DNA of 64,000 nt. Source: Rhodobacterales bacterium. Lineage in GTDB: Bacteria; Pseudomonadota; Alphaproteobacteria; Rhodobacterales; Rhodobacteraceae. The first letter of the stretch is position 1; each line of letters starts with the position of its first letter. The stretch lies in NCBI GenBank assembly GCA_002746935.1, contig PDRW01000037.1, positions 21,796 through 85,795 of the forward strand, written 5' to 3'. This document shows, one piece after another, positions 19,401-27,217 of the stretch. Under the pieces are notes generated by a model. That model was given only the letters and a program-made list of their open reading frames with translations. It searched no databases and had not been told where the DNA came from. The translations under genes were made by a program, and so were the position numbers.

Positions 19401-22400
19401 GCCCGGGGTCGGACGCCTTCAACACCCGTCTGGACGAGGGTTTCTTCAGCCTGACCTGGCTGGCGCAGGCGCTTGGGGCGCTCGGTCTGCCCGGCCCGCG
19501 TCCGATAACCGCTGTGACCCGCGGCGCGGTCGCGCTCGACGGCGAAGGGCTGGCCTGTCCCGAGACGGCGCCGCTCGTCGCCGCTGCCGGTGTGATCGCG
19601 CGGGAACTGCCCGGGGTGAGCTGTGCGGTGCTCGATCTGGACCCGCAGGCGCCGGAGCATACCCGCAAGGGCCTGCTGCGCGGGCTTGCGGCCCGGCCCG
19701 GCGACGAGGCGCTCACTCTCCGCCTGCTGGAAGAACTGCTGGCCGAACCCTCGAACGGGGTGGCGGCGCTGCGCGGTGCGCGGCGCTATCTGCGCCAATG
19801 GCGCAGGCAGCCGCTGCCTGCCGCTGGCTCCGCCGAAACCGATGCCGCAACCGACACCGTCGCCGCGCCGGTCTTCCGCGAGGGGGGCAGTTATCTGATC
19901 ACCGGCGGCCTCGGCGGCCCCGGTCTCGACATCGCCAGCGGGCTGGTGGGCGAGGCGCGGGCGCGGGTGGTGCTGGCCGACCGGCTGGCGCTGCCGCCGC
20001 GCGCAAGCTGGGCGGAGGTGCTGCGCCGCAGCCCGCCGGACGACCGCATCGCAAGAGCGATCCGTGGGGTTGAGGCGCTGGAAGCCCAGGGTGGCGAGAT
20101 CACGATCGCCTGTGCCGATGTGACCGACCTCGCGGCGATGCGACAGGTGGTGGACAATATGACCGAAAGCCATGGCCGGATCGACGGTGTGGTCCACGCC
20201 GCCGGGCTGTGTGACGCCACCCCCCTCATGGCGCAGGATGCGCAGACGATCGGGCGGGTGCTCGCCCCCAGGATTGACGGGCTGCGGGTGCTCGACGCGC
20301 TGTTGCCTGACGGGACGACCGGGCTCATGGTGCTGTTCTCCTCCGTGGCCCCGGCGCTCTGCGGGCCGGGCGAGCTGGCCCTGAGCGCCGCCGATGCCTG
20401 GCTCGACGCCTTTGCCGCCAGCCGCCGGGGCGGCAAGACCCGGGTGGTCTCCATCGGCTGGGGGCCCCGGGCGGAGACCGGCATGTTCGCCCCGGCGCCC
20501 GCTCCGGCGGACCCGGGCCATGCCCCACAGACCCCGGTTGATACCCCGGTTGCGGCCCCGCTGCTGGACAGTGCCGGGTTCGATGCCGATGGAATGCGCA
20601 GCTACCGCACCCGCTGGGAGGCGGACCGGGCCTGGGTGCTCGACCAGCACCGCGAGGGCGGTGTGGGGCTGATGCCGCTTTCGGGCGTGGCCGAACTGGC
20701 GGCAGAGGCTTTTGTGGCCGAAGGCGGCGCGCTGCCCTTCGAGATCACCGGGCTCACCCTCGACCACCCGTTCCGCGCGCCCCGGGGCCGGGTGGCGCAG
20801 TCTTCCGTCCGGATGCGCCGCAGCGGCGGGGGCTGGCGCTTCGGTCTGCACAGCCCGCCCCGGGGGGCGCAGGCGCGGCTGACCCATGTGCCCCATGCGC
20901 AGGGCAAGATCCGTCACCTCGATGCGCCGCCGCCGGGGCGGGTGCATCTCGAGGCGGTCGCCCTGCGGGCCGATCACGACACCGCCAGGGCGGCCCCGGC
21001 GGGGGGGCATCTTTCTCTGCCGCAGGAGCTTCACCTTTCGCTCGGACCGGCATGGCGGGCCTTGCGCGAATCGGTGCTTGGCACCGGCGAAGGGCTGGCG
21101 CGGCTGGTGCTTCCGCAGGCGGCTGCGGCAACGCTTGCGCCGGGGATGCTGCTGCATCCCGGCCTGTTCGACCTCGCGGCAGGCTGGGCCATGGAGCTTG
21201 CGCCGGATCGGGCCGCCGACACCCCCTGGCTGGCGGCAGGGTGCGATGCCATCCGGGTGTTTCACCCGCTGCCGGGCGACCTGGCCTGCTGGGTGCGTCG
21301 CCCCGAAGGTGCGCCCGCGACCGGCAGCGCCCGGTTCGACATGTCGCTCTGCGATCTCGACGGCCGGGTGCTGGTGGAGGTCGAAGGGCTCGAAATGCGG
21401 CCCCTGATACCGGCGGAGGAAGCCGCAGCCCCCGCTGAGGCCCCTGCGGAGGCTGCCGTGGACGAAGCTGCGGAGGCCGCCGCGCCGCCGCAGGCGCCGT
21501 TCAGCAGACTGGCCGCTATGCCCCCGCTCCGCAGCGCCACCCGGGCCCGGCTGGCCGGGGGCGCCGGTCAGGGCATCCGCCCGGGCGAAAGCTTCGGGGC
21601 GCTCACCCGGGCGCTGGCGCTGGAGCGGGCCCATGTCTGCCTCACCGCGACCGGTCTCGACGCGCTTGTCGCCGGGGTGGAAGAGGCAGAGCCGCAGGCC
21701 CCCGCGGGCCTACCGGCGCCGGGTGGCGATGCTGCCGCGAAGCGCGCCGCGTTCCGCCATCTGGTGCCGCTCGCCCGCTCCTCCCGGCCGGGGGCGACGC
21801 CGGTCTTTCTGGTCGCAGAGCCCTCCGGCCCGGTGCAGAACCTGCGCCATCTGGCGCTGATCCTTGGCGAGGACAGGCCGGTCCATGGGGTGCAGGCCAC
21901 CGGTCGCCCGGGCGGCGGTTGTTACGGCAGCGTCGCCGAGGCCGCCGCCGCCTGCCTTGCCGAAATCCGGCAGGTGCAGCCCGAAGGGCCCTATGTGCTG
22001 GGCGGGTTCTCCGGCGGCGGGATCGTCGCGCTGGAGATCGCCCGGGCGCTGGAGGCCGCGGGCGATGCGGCCGCGCTGGTGCTGCTGCTCGACAGCGCCG
22101 CCGGGCAGGGCCCGGTGCCCGGCCGCCTCGACCGGGCGCGGATCTTGCCCGCCGGTCCCCGCCGCAAGGGGCCGCGCGCTGTGGCCGGGCGGCGGAGTGG
22201 CCGCAAGCAGGCCGCCGCCGAAGGTGCCCGCCATGCCAGCGCGGCCGAAGCGGCCTTCCACGACGCGCTGGCCGCCTGGGAGCCGGTGCCATACCGCGCG
22301 GCCACCGTGCTGCTGCGCCCGGCCCCCGGCCGGCGCGACGGGCCGGGCGGCGGGCGCTCTGCCACCGTGCAGAAACGTCTTCCGGGCGAAGACAACGGCT

Positions 22401-22651
22401 GGCGCGACTATCTGCCAAAGCTCGAAATTGCCGAAATGCCGGGCGACCACGGCACCATGGTGCTGCCGCCCAATGTCGGCACTGTCGGCGGTTATCTTCG
22501 CGCCCGCATTGACGCGGCGCTTGAACACCCGGACAAGCCCTTTCGGCGGAACGGCCATGCGCAACCGGACGAGCGGCCCGAGGCGCGGCCCGAAGCGCGG
22601 CCCGAAGCGCGGCCTGACGAACAACCGGACGAGCAACCGGGCAAGGAGTGA
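16457..22651 (+). CDS. Type I polyketide synthase, KS-AT-KR-DH-TE, with missing catalytic residues
   Basis: A 2,064-residue modular PKS, start assigned to TTG 16457 just before the KS fold (IAIVGMAVTLPG). KS: the Cys aligned with the DTACSSSL motif is kept (C183 in LADCATAL), as is the first His (H298 in VECHGSAPP). The second His of the usual NxGH is absent (VQSGAGA, A338). AT: the GHSxGE nucleophile motif reads GEGAGE (G612-E617), so the Ser is lost. KR: NADP loop TGGLGGPG (1149-1156) and Ser are kept, but the catalytic Tyr and Asn positions are L1309 and D1313. DH: HxxxGxxxxP (H1398) and Asp (D1572) are kept. TE: S1852, D1879 and H1998 are present, but the HGxGG oxyanion loop reads AEPSGP. 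No carrier domain with a DSL-type Ser is visible. Acidic and Pro/Arg low-complexity linkers occur near 18541-18660, 19000-19065 and at the C-terminus. First gene of an operon with GT2, NRPS and PPTase. Confidence 0.8.
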   Translation: MTQPRPASTAPGGIAIVGMAVTLPGSPGPDAFGAVLASGGGQPFRPGSAAPGASGGNRLPGKAASGLAAARPPGEGDGVDAGLFGLSPAAAALAPQHRVFLETVWEAMDNAGHRAEDVAGRIGVFAGAGADGFFRQDPPFSPAPDEDPGPARPSAQGGGDFLSARVSRVLGLSGPSLTLLADCATALAGVHLAAQALRDGDCDMALAGAVSAGLPGGHGRAVDESEGGGAPGFAAGVVVLRRLEDALAQGDHIQAVIRGSGLGTDGAAPGGAGQAAAVGLALDAAGVALGSIGYVECHGSAPPQGDRAEVTGLARAWRARGVEAQGCAMGPVQSGAGAAASALGLIRAALALESGQIPAGPGHEAAEPESGDAASASDASQGVRPWPEGAGPRRALVHVLDADGTTAQVVLEQAPAQAQPEPGVFAFQPVVLSARTDAALDAMSARLAAHLRAHPGQPLADVAFTLMEGRKRFGRSRVLVAGSHAEAADLLEAGAAAEESLRVFTQSRLAAPELWFLFPGAPEAGPGTGRALYDTEPVFHDRFARGLAVLDAVSGAGAGTGAGALFWADAPGKEAAALLARPSLRVPLGVILGVALGDLAMSWGLAPAVLAGEGAGEIGAAVVAGVMGFDDAVRLAHLLGRLAEAAPGERAGRRRELRAFAAGMALSPPRIALVSARTGARLTPVQAQCMETWVSVGTGAEDSVEDGAEDGAGASAEPDAGASAEDGAGDDGSEPGALPAALAARPEGVALTLGWDRGLADRLAATPGLRAERRLDALGPAQAEVPGDLHFTTQLARAWGLGFAVDWAQFRAGARRRRVPLPGYVFQRGRRPAGTGPRPEDPARAPEPDDRGGDRADTRGDTRADTRGDGWGWRAAWMPSYAACEQDLSRGLDDVPRQSWLFFEDGEGIARAVSERLETAGHEVVRVFPGGGFARLDERRFTLMPEQGRAGYDALFGALGEAGLLPDRIAHFWGATRQARPRPGSDAFNTRLDEGFFSLTWLAQALGALGLPGPRPITAVTRGAVALDGEGLACPETAPLVAAAGVIARELPGVSCAVLDLDPQAPEHTRKGLLRGLAARPGDEALTLRLLEELLAEPSNGVAALRGARRYLRQWRRQPLPAAGSAETDAATDTVAAPVFREGGSYLITGGLGGPGLDIASGLVGEARARVVLADRLALPPRASWAEVLRRSPPDDRIARAIRGVEALEAQGGEITIACADVTDLAAMRQVVDNMTESHGRIDGVVHAAGLCDATPLMAQDAQTIGRVLAPRIDGLRVLDALLPDGTTGLMVLFSSVAPALCGPGELALSAADAWLDAFAASRRGGKTRVVSIGWGPRAETGMFAPAPAPADPGHAPQTPVDTPVAAPLLDSAGFDADGMRSYRTRWEADRAWVLDQHREGGVGLMPLSGVAELAAEAFVAEGGALPFEITGLTLDHPFRAPRGRVAQSSVRMRRSGGGWRFGLHSPPRGAQARLTHVPHAQGKIRHLDAPPPGRVHLEAVALRADHDTARAAPAGGHLSLPQELHLSLGPAWRALRESVLGTGEGLARLVLPQAAAATLAPGMLLHPGLFDLAAGWAMELAPDRAADTPWLAAGCDAIRVFHPLPGDLACWVRRPEGAPATGSARFDMSLCDLDGRVLVEVEGLEMRPLIPAEEAAAPAEAPAEAAVDEAAEAAAPPQAPFSRLAAMPPLRSATRARLAGGAGQGIRPGESFGALTRALALERAHVCLTATGLDALVAGVEEAEPQAPAGLPAPGGDAAAKRAAFRHLVPLARSSRPGATPVFLVAEPSGPVQNLRHLALILGEDRPVHGVQATGRPGGGCYGSVAEAAAACLAEIRQVQPEGPYVLGGFSGGGIVALEIARALEAAGDAAALVLLLDSAAGQGPVPGRLDRARILPAGPRRKGPRAVAGRRSGRKQAAAEGARHASAAEAAFHDALAAWEPVPYRAATVLLRPAPGRRDGPGGGRSATVQKRLPGEDNGWRDYLPKLEIAEMPGDHGTMVLPPNVGTVGGYLRARIDAALEHPDKPFRRNGHAQPDERPEARPEARPEARPDEQPDEQPGKE

Positions 22652-22656
22652 ATACA

Positions 22657-23658
22657 GTGAACAACCCTTCGATCCTGACGGTGATCCTGAATTTCCGCAC
22701 CGCGGAGCTGGCGGTGAAGGCGGCCCTTGGCGCGGCGCGCGAGATGGAAGGGCTCGATGGCGAGATCGTCATCGTCGACAACGAGTCACAGGACGGTTCC
22801 TGGGAGCAGTTTCAGGCCGTCGCGGCGGAACGGGGCTGGGCCGAAGAAGGCCGCATCCGGGTGCAGCGCACCGGGCACAACGGCGGCTTCGGTTCGGGCA
22901 ACAACCATGCGATCCGCGCGGGCCTCTCCGGCGGGCGCAAGCCGGATTACGTTTACCTGATGAACCCCGACGCGGTGCCCGAGGCGGGCGCGATCCGTGC
23001 GCTGGCCGGCTTCATGGAGGCGCATCCCAGGGCGGGCGCGGCCGGCAGCCTGATCCTGACCCCTGACGGCACCCCCGCCTATGGCGCGTTCCGCTTTCCC
23101 TCGATCCTGCGCGAATTCGAAGATGCCGCCCGCACCAACGTGCTCTCGCGGCTCCTTGACCGCGGCCGCGAGCCGTCGCCGGTTGCGCTGGAGCGGCGCG
23201 AGGTGGACTGGGTGTCGGGCAGTTCGGTGATGTTCCGCCAGGCCACGCTCGACGCGGTCGGGCTGTTCGATGAGAGCTTCTTTCTCTATTTCGAAGAGAC
23301 CGATCTGTGCCTGCGCATCAAGCGCGCCGGCTGGGAGATCTGGTCGGTGCCCGAAAGCAGGGTCACCCATATCGGCGGCGTGGCGACCGGCATGGGCCGC
23401 TGGGACCGGGTGCCGCAATACTGGTTCGACTCGCGGTTTCACTATTTCCGCAAGAATTACGGTCTGCCCTACACGCTGGCCGTCACCGCCTCGCTGCTGG
23501 CGGGCGAGGTGGTCTGGTCGCTGCGCAAATTGCTGAACCCGAAGGCCGAGCGCTACCGCAACACCAGGCGGTTTGGCCGCGATCTGCTCCGCCACCACCT
23601 GGCCGCGCTGTTTTCCCGTCCGCCGGATCCGCCAGCACCGATCGAACCGCCAAGCTGA
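22657..23658 (+). CDS. Glycosyltransferase family 2, rhamnosyltransferase-like
   Basis: A 333-residue GT2 enzyme that keeps all expected features, in contrast with the PKS and NRPS either side. LTVILNFRTAELAVKA opens the fold, IVIVDNESQDGSWE is the nucleotide-sugar loop, VYLMNPDAVPE is the NPD metal-site variant common in WbbL-like rhamnosyltransferases, and FFLYFEETDLCLRIKRAGW is the acceptor/base block. A C-terminal hydrophobic patch near residue 270 may give membrane contact. GTG 22657 is chosen since AAGGAG (22643-22648) lies 8 nt upstream; GTG 22648 overlaps the PKS stop and is possible. dTDP-rhamnose would be available from rmlA-D in this window, but use of it is inference. Confidence 0.85.
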   Translation: MNNPSILTVILNFRTAELAVKAALGAAREMEGLDGEIVIVDNESQDGSWEQFQAVAAERGWAEEGRIRVQRTGHNGGFGSGNNHAIRAGLSGGRKPDYVYLMNPDAVPEAGAIRALAGFMEAHPRAGAAGSLILTPDGTPAYGAFRFPSILREFEDAARTNVLSRLLDRGREPSPVALERREVDWVSGSSVMFRQATLDAVGLFDESFFLYFEETDLCLRIKRAGWEIWSVPESRVTHIGGVATGMGRWDRVPQYWFDSRFHYFRKNYGLPYTLAVTASLLAGEVVWSLRKLLNPKAERYRNTRRFGRDLLRHHLAALFSRPPDPPAPIEPPS

Positions 23659-23680
23659 GCCCGAGCCCGGAGACGTTTCC

Positions 23681-26600
23681 ATGACCCCGATCAGCTTCCT
23701 GATCACCGGTGACGACGATTTCACCATCGGCTGCGGCGATGCGCTGCGGGCGCGCGGGCATGTCATTGCGGGTGTCGCCAGCCGGAGCGGGGCGGTGCGG
23801 GCCTGGGCCGGGGCGGCGGGGCTTCCGGTGGCCGACAGGATCGGGGCCCTGGAGGCGGGCGGCGAGGCGGAGTGGCTGCTGCTGGCCTCCGGCCCGCCGG
23901 TGCCCCCGGTGCCCGCGGTGCCGCCGGAGGCTGCGCGGGCTGCGGTGCGCCGCGGCACGCTGCGGTTTCACGACGGCCCGCAGCCGGATTGCGGCGCTGC
24001 GGCTCCGCCCGCCGGGGCGCTTCTCGCCGGCGCCACGAGACATGGGGTTGTCTGGCATATCCCGGGCGGGCCGGTGCTGGTGCAGCAATCCGTCGCCATC
24101 GGCCCGGAGGAGACCGCCGCTTCGCTGATCGGAAAATGCCGCGCTGCCGGGCTCGAAAGCTTCGATGCGCTGCTTTGCAAGCTGGCGGCGGGAGATCTGA
24201 ATGCCGCCACGCAAGATATTGATTGCCAATATAAAAGCAAACCGGAGATTGTGCCGCAAGCGGCCGGGCGGCTTGACTTCACCTGGCCCGCGCCGGAGCT
24301 GGCGCGCCGGGTGCGGGGGCTGGATTTCGGCGGCCTCTGGAATCCGCTGACCACCGCCAAGGTCAGGGCCGGCGGGCGGCTGTTGCTGGTGAGCGGTGCG
24401 CATGTGGTCGAGACCGTCGCCCCGGTGGCACCGGGCACGGTGCTGCATGTGACACAGGAAAGCCTGACCGTCGCCTCCAGCGACGGCGCGGTGCGGCTTT
24501 GCGGGTTTCGCGACACCAGTGGCCAGCAGGTCGCGCTGTATCCTGCCGCGCTGGAGGGGGCCGAACTGGCCTCGCCCGGCGAGGCGGAGGCAAAGGCCCT
24601 GAGCGCGGAGCGCGCCGCGCTTGCCCGGGACGAGCCCCATTGGCGGGCGCGGCTGGCGCGCTTCCGGCCCGCGCGGCTGGCGCTGGCGGGGCCGGGGCCC
24701 GGCGGGGGGGCAGGCGGTGGGCCGGGCGCGGGCCTTGCCTCCTGGAACGACCGCCAGCTTGCGCTGCCCAAAACCTTTGCTGCCCCGGAGGCTGCCCCGG
24801 AACTCGTCGCCGCGCTCACCGCCTGGGGGTTGCACAGCACCGGCGACTGGCGGGCGGGGCTCGCCTGGTCGACTGCGCCGATGGTAGCGGGGGCAAAGGC
24901 CCATCCGGGCCATGTCAGCCCCTGGGTTCCGCTGGGCTTCGGGCTCGAGGCGCCCGAAGAAGCCACCATCGCGGCGCTCGCCGCCGATCTCGCCCCGGAT
25001 CTCGCGGCGGCGGCGCGGGGCAGTTTCGCCCCCGATCTCGTTGCCCGCGACCCGGAGATCACCGCCTTCGGCATGGCGTCGGTCGGTATCAGCGACCGTG
25101 CCCCGGTGGCGGGCACCGCGCTCACCCTCACGCCGGAGGGCGACCGGCTCAGGCTCTGGTACGATGCGCAAAGGCTCGACGAAGCCGCCTTGGACCTGCT
25201 CGAAGCCCGGCTTGCGCTGTTTCTCGACAATCTCGCCGCGAACCCGGCGCTGCCGCTGCGCGCGCTGCTGGCGCTGCCTGCCGCCGAACGCGCCCTGACG
25301 CTGGTGGCGTGGAACGGCCCGCAGCCCGCGGACCCTCCGGTGCCGGTCCACCAGGCGTTCGAGGCGCAGGCGGACCGCGCGCCGGAACGGGTGGCGCTGG
25401 TGTCGGGCGGGCGGCAGATGAGCTATGGCGCGCTCGATGCCCGGGCCAACCGGCTCGCGCACCGGCTGATCGCCGAAGGCGCCCGGCCGGGCGACCGGGT
25501 CGGTATGTATCTGACCCGCTCCTTCGATCTGGCGGTGGCGGCGCTGGCGGTTCTCAAGGCGGGCGCGGCCTGGCTGCCGCTCGATCCGGCCTGGCCGGCG
25601 GGGCGTCTGCGGCAGCACATCAGCGATGCGGGCGCCGGGCTGGTGGTGACCGACCTCGTGCTTGCCCCGATCCTGCCGCCCTCGGCAGCGGTGCCGGTGA
25701 TGATCGGCGGCGGGGCGGATGCGCGCCGTCCCGGGCTGGATGTTGCCGGGGAGGCGGTCGCCTTGGTGACCCGGGCCGCCGATGCGAGCGGTGGCGTGCC
25801 GGGGCCGGTCATGCTCACCCATCGCGCTCTGTCGGCCTTCTGCGCCGGGATCGGCGCGCTGGCTGACCCCGTTGCCACATGCTTCGACGCCACATGCCCC
25901 GGCACAACATGGGCCTGGCTGGCGGGCCCCGGCTCCTGTGCCTCGGCGCTGGAGATGTTCTGTGCCCTGACCCGTGGGGGCCAGGTGGTGGTTGTCAGTG
26001 AAGACGCCCGGCTGGCCCTGTCCGGCGCGCAAGGCGCCTCGCTTGCGGACGACCTCACCCGCCACCGGGTCACGGTGCTGCATGGCTCCCCCGCGATGCT
26101 GCAAAGGATCCTCGACGACCCGGGCGCGCGGGCGGCACTTCGGGGGCTGAAACAGATCCTGCTCGGCGGCGAGCCGGTGAGCGCTGCGCTTGCCGGGGAG
26201 CTTCGCCGCTTTACCGATGCCCGGATCGTCCGGCTGTTCCGGCCTTGTGGCAGCGCGCTTTACACCATGGCGCATGTGATCGAAGGCGGCGAAAGCGGCG
26301 CGGGGCCGCTGGGCCGGCCGCTCGCGGGGCAGAGCGTCTATGTGCTCGACAAGGCGATGCAGCCGGTGCCGGTCGGGGTGGCGGGCGATCTCTGGATCGG
26401 CGGGCCGGGGGTGCCGGGGCGCCATGGGGACGACGATGGCCGCATCCGGCGCGATCCATTTGCCGCTGGACCCGGCCACGCCGGCGAACAGGCGCAGATG
26501 TTCTGCACCGGCGAGCGGGTGCGCTGGCGGGCCGACGGGCTGCTCGAACGCCTCGGTCCCCGCCGGCGCCGCCTCACGATCTGCGGCGAGACGCTGGCAC

Positions 26601-27217
26601 CTGGCGAGATCGAAGCCCGGATCGCCCGCGCCGGTGGGGGCTCCCGGGCGGCGGTGGCGGTGAAAGGCGAGCGGCCCCGGCTCGTCGCCTGGGTCGAGGC
26701 GGTGGGGGCGGCCGGCCTTGCCACGATCCGCGCCGATCTGGTGGCGCATCTGCCCGCGCCGATGCTGCCTGCGCAAGTCATCGCTCTGGAAGCGCTGCCG
26801 CGCGGTGAAACCGGCGGGATCGACCGCGCCGCGCTGCCGGAGCCCGGCGCGGAGCTGCGCATCGGGGGCCCGGGCGACGCGCCGCTCCCTGCCGCCGGGC
26901 TGGAAGCGGAGATCGCGGCGATCTGGTCCGGGGTGCTCGGGGTCAGCGATATTCGTCGTGCTGACAGTTTCTTCGCGCTGGGTGGCGATTTGTGTGGGGC
27001 GGCGGCGGTGCTTGCGCGGATCCGGGCGCTCGACGGGCTCGCGGGGACCGCGCCGCACGCGCTTTTCCGCTTTCCGCTGCTGGGCGATCTGGCCGGCCAT
27101 CTGGCGCAGCAGCGCCTGCCCCCGGCGGATCGGGCGGGTGTCCCGGAGTTCGACCGCCAGGCGATCATGGCGCGCCGCCGCGACATGCGCCGCCGGTCCG
27201 AACGGGTGGCGCCATGA
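23681..27217 (+). CDS. NRPS: formyltransferase - C-like - adenylation - carrier, with lost core motifs
   Basis: A 1,178-residue protein starting at ATG 23681 (GGAGA 7 nt upstream). Residues 1-290 are a methionyl-tRNA formyltransferase-like domain (VSIAGV/ARGHVIAGVASRS, FHDGP), a known N-terminal module of N-formylating NRPS. The catalytic Asn before FH is R95; H97 is kept; the loop that should carry the Asp is shortened. About 300-540 is a condensation-like remnant without HHxxxDG. Adenylation spans about 560-1060: A1 (MSYGALDARANRLAH) and A2 (LKAGAAWLPLDP) are fine. A3 (normally TSGSTGxPKG) reads ADASGGVPGP near 700-709. A5 (YGPTE) reads FRPCG (853-857). A7 Asp is E945. A10 (NGKxDR) reads TGGIDR, so the catalytic Lys is G1046. 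The carrier domain has FFALGGDLCGAA, with Leu1104 where the phosphopantetheine Ser belongs. Frame is intact throughout. Confidence 0.8.
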   Translation: MTPISFLITGDDDFTIGCGDALRARGHVIAGVASRSGAVRAWAGAAGLPVADRIGALEAGGEAEWLLLASGPPVPPVPAVPPEAARAAVRRGTLRFHDGPQPDCGAAAPPAGALLAGATRHGVVWHIPGGPVLVQQSVAIGPEETAASLIGKCRAAGLESFDALLCKLAAGDLNAATQDIDCQYKSKPEIVPQAAGRLDFTWPAPELARRVRGLDFGGLWNPLTTAKVRAGGRLLLVSGAHVVETVAPVAPGTVLHVTQESLTVASSDGAVRLCGFRDTSGQQVALYPAALEGAELASPGEAEAKALSAERAALARDEPHWRARLARFRPARLALAGPGPGGGAGGGPGAGLASWNDRQLALPKTFAAPEAAPELVAALTAWGLHSTGDWRAGLAWSTAPMVAGAKAHPGHVSPWVPLGFGLEAPEEATIAALAADLAPDLAAAARGSFAPDLVARDPEITAFGMASVGISDRAPVAGTALTLTPEGDRLRLWYDAQRLDEAALDLLEARLALFLDNLAANPALPLRALLALPAAERALTLVAWNGPQPADPPVPVHQAFEAQADRAPERVALVSGGRQMSYGALDARANRLAHRLIAEGARPGDRVGMYLTRSFDLAVAALAVLKAGAAWLPLDPAWPAGRLRQHISDAGAGLVVTDLVLAPILPPSAAVPVMIGGGADARRPGLDVAGEAVALVTRAADASGGVPGPVMLTHRALSAFCAGIGALADPVATCFDATCPGTTWAWLAGPGSCASALEMFCALTRGGQVVVVSEDARLALSGAQGASLADDLTRHRVTVLHGSPAMLQRILDDPGARAALRGLKQILLGGEPVSAALAGELRRFTDARIVRLFRPCGSALYTMAHVIEGGESGAGPLGRPLAGQSVYVLDKAMQPVPVGVAGDLWIGGPGVPGRHGDDDGRIRRDPFAAGPGHAGEQAQMFCTGERVRWRADGLLERLGPRRRRLTICGETLAPGEIEARIARAGGGSRAAVAVKGERPRLVAWVEAVGAAGLATIRADLVAHLPAPMLPAQVIALEALPRGETGGIDRAALPEPGAELRIGGPGDAPLPAAGLEAEIAAIWSGVLGVSDIRRADSFFALGGDLCGAAAVLARIRALDGLAGTAPHALFRFPLLGDLAGHLAQQRLPPADRAGVPEFDRQAIMARRRDMRRRSERVAP

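Noticed and set aside
16943-21634. 1,563-codon minus-strand open frame opposite the PKS
   Set aside because: Low-complexity Arg/Pro/Gly product without any recognisable domain; the PKS frame shows real domains.
16457-22651. Functional standard PKS producing a polyketide
   Set aside because: AT Ser, KR Tyr and KS His are missing and no carrier domain is visible.
23483-27100. 1,205-codon minus-strand open frame opposite the NRPS
   Set aside because: Antisense shadow; no motifs.
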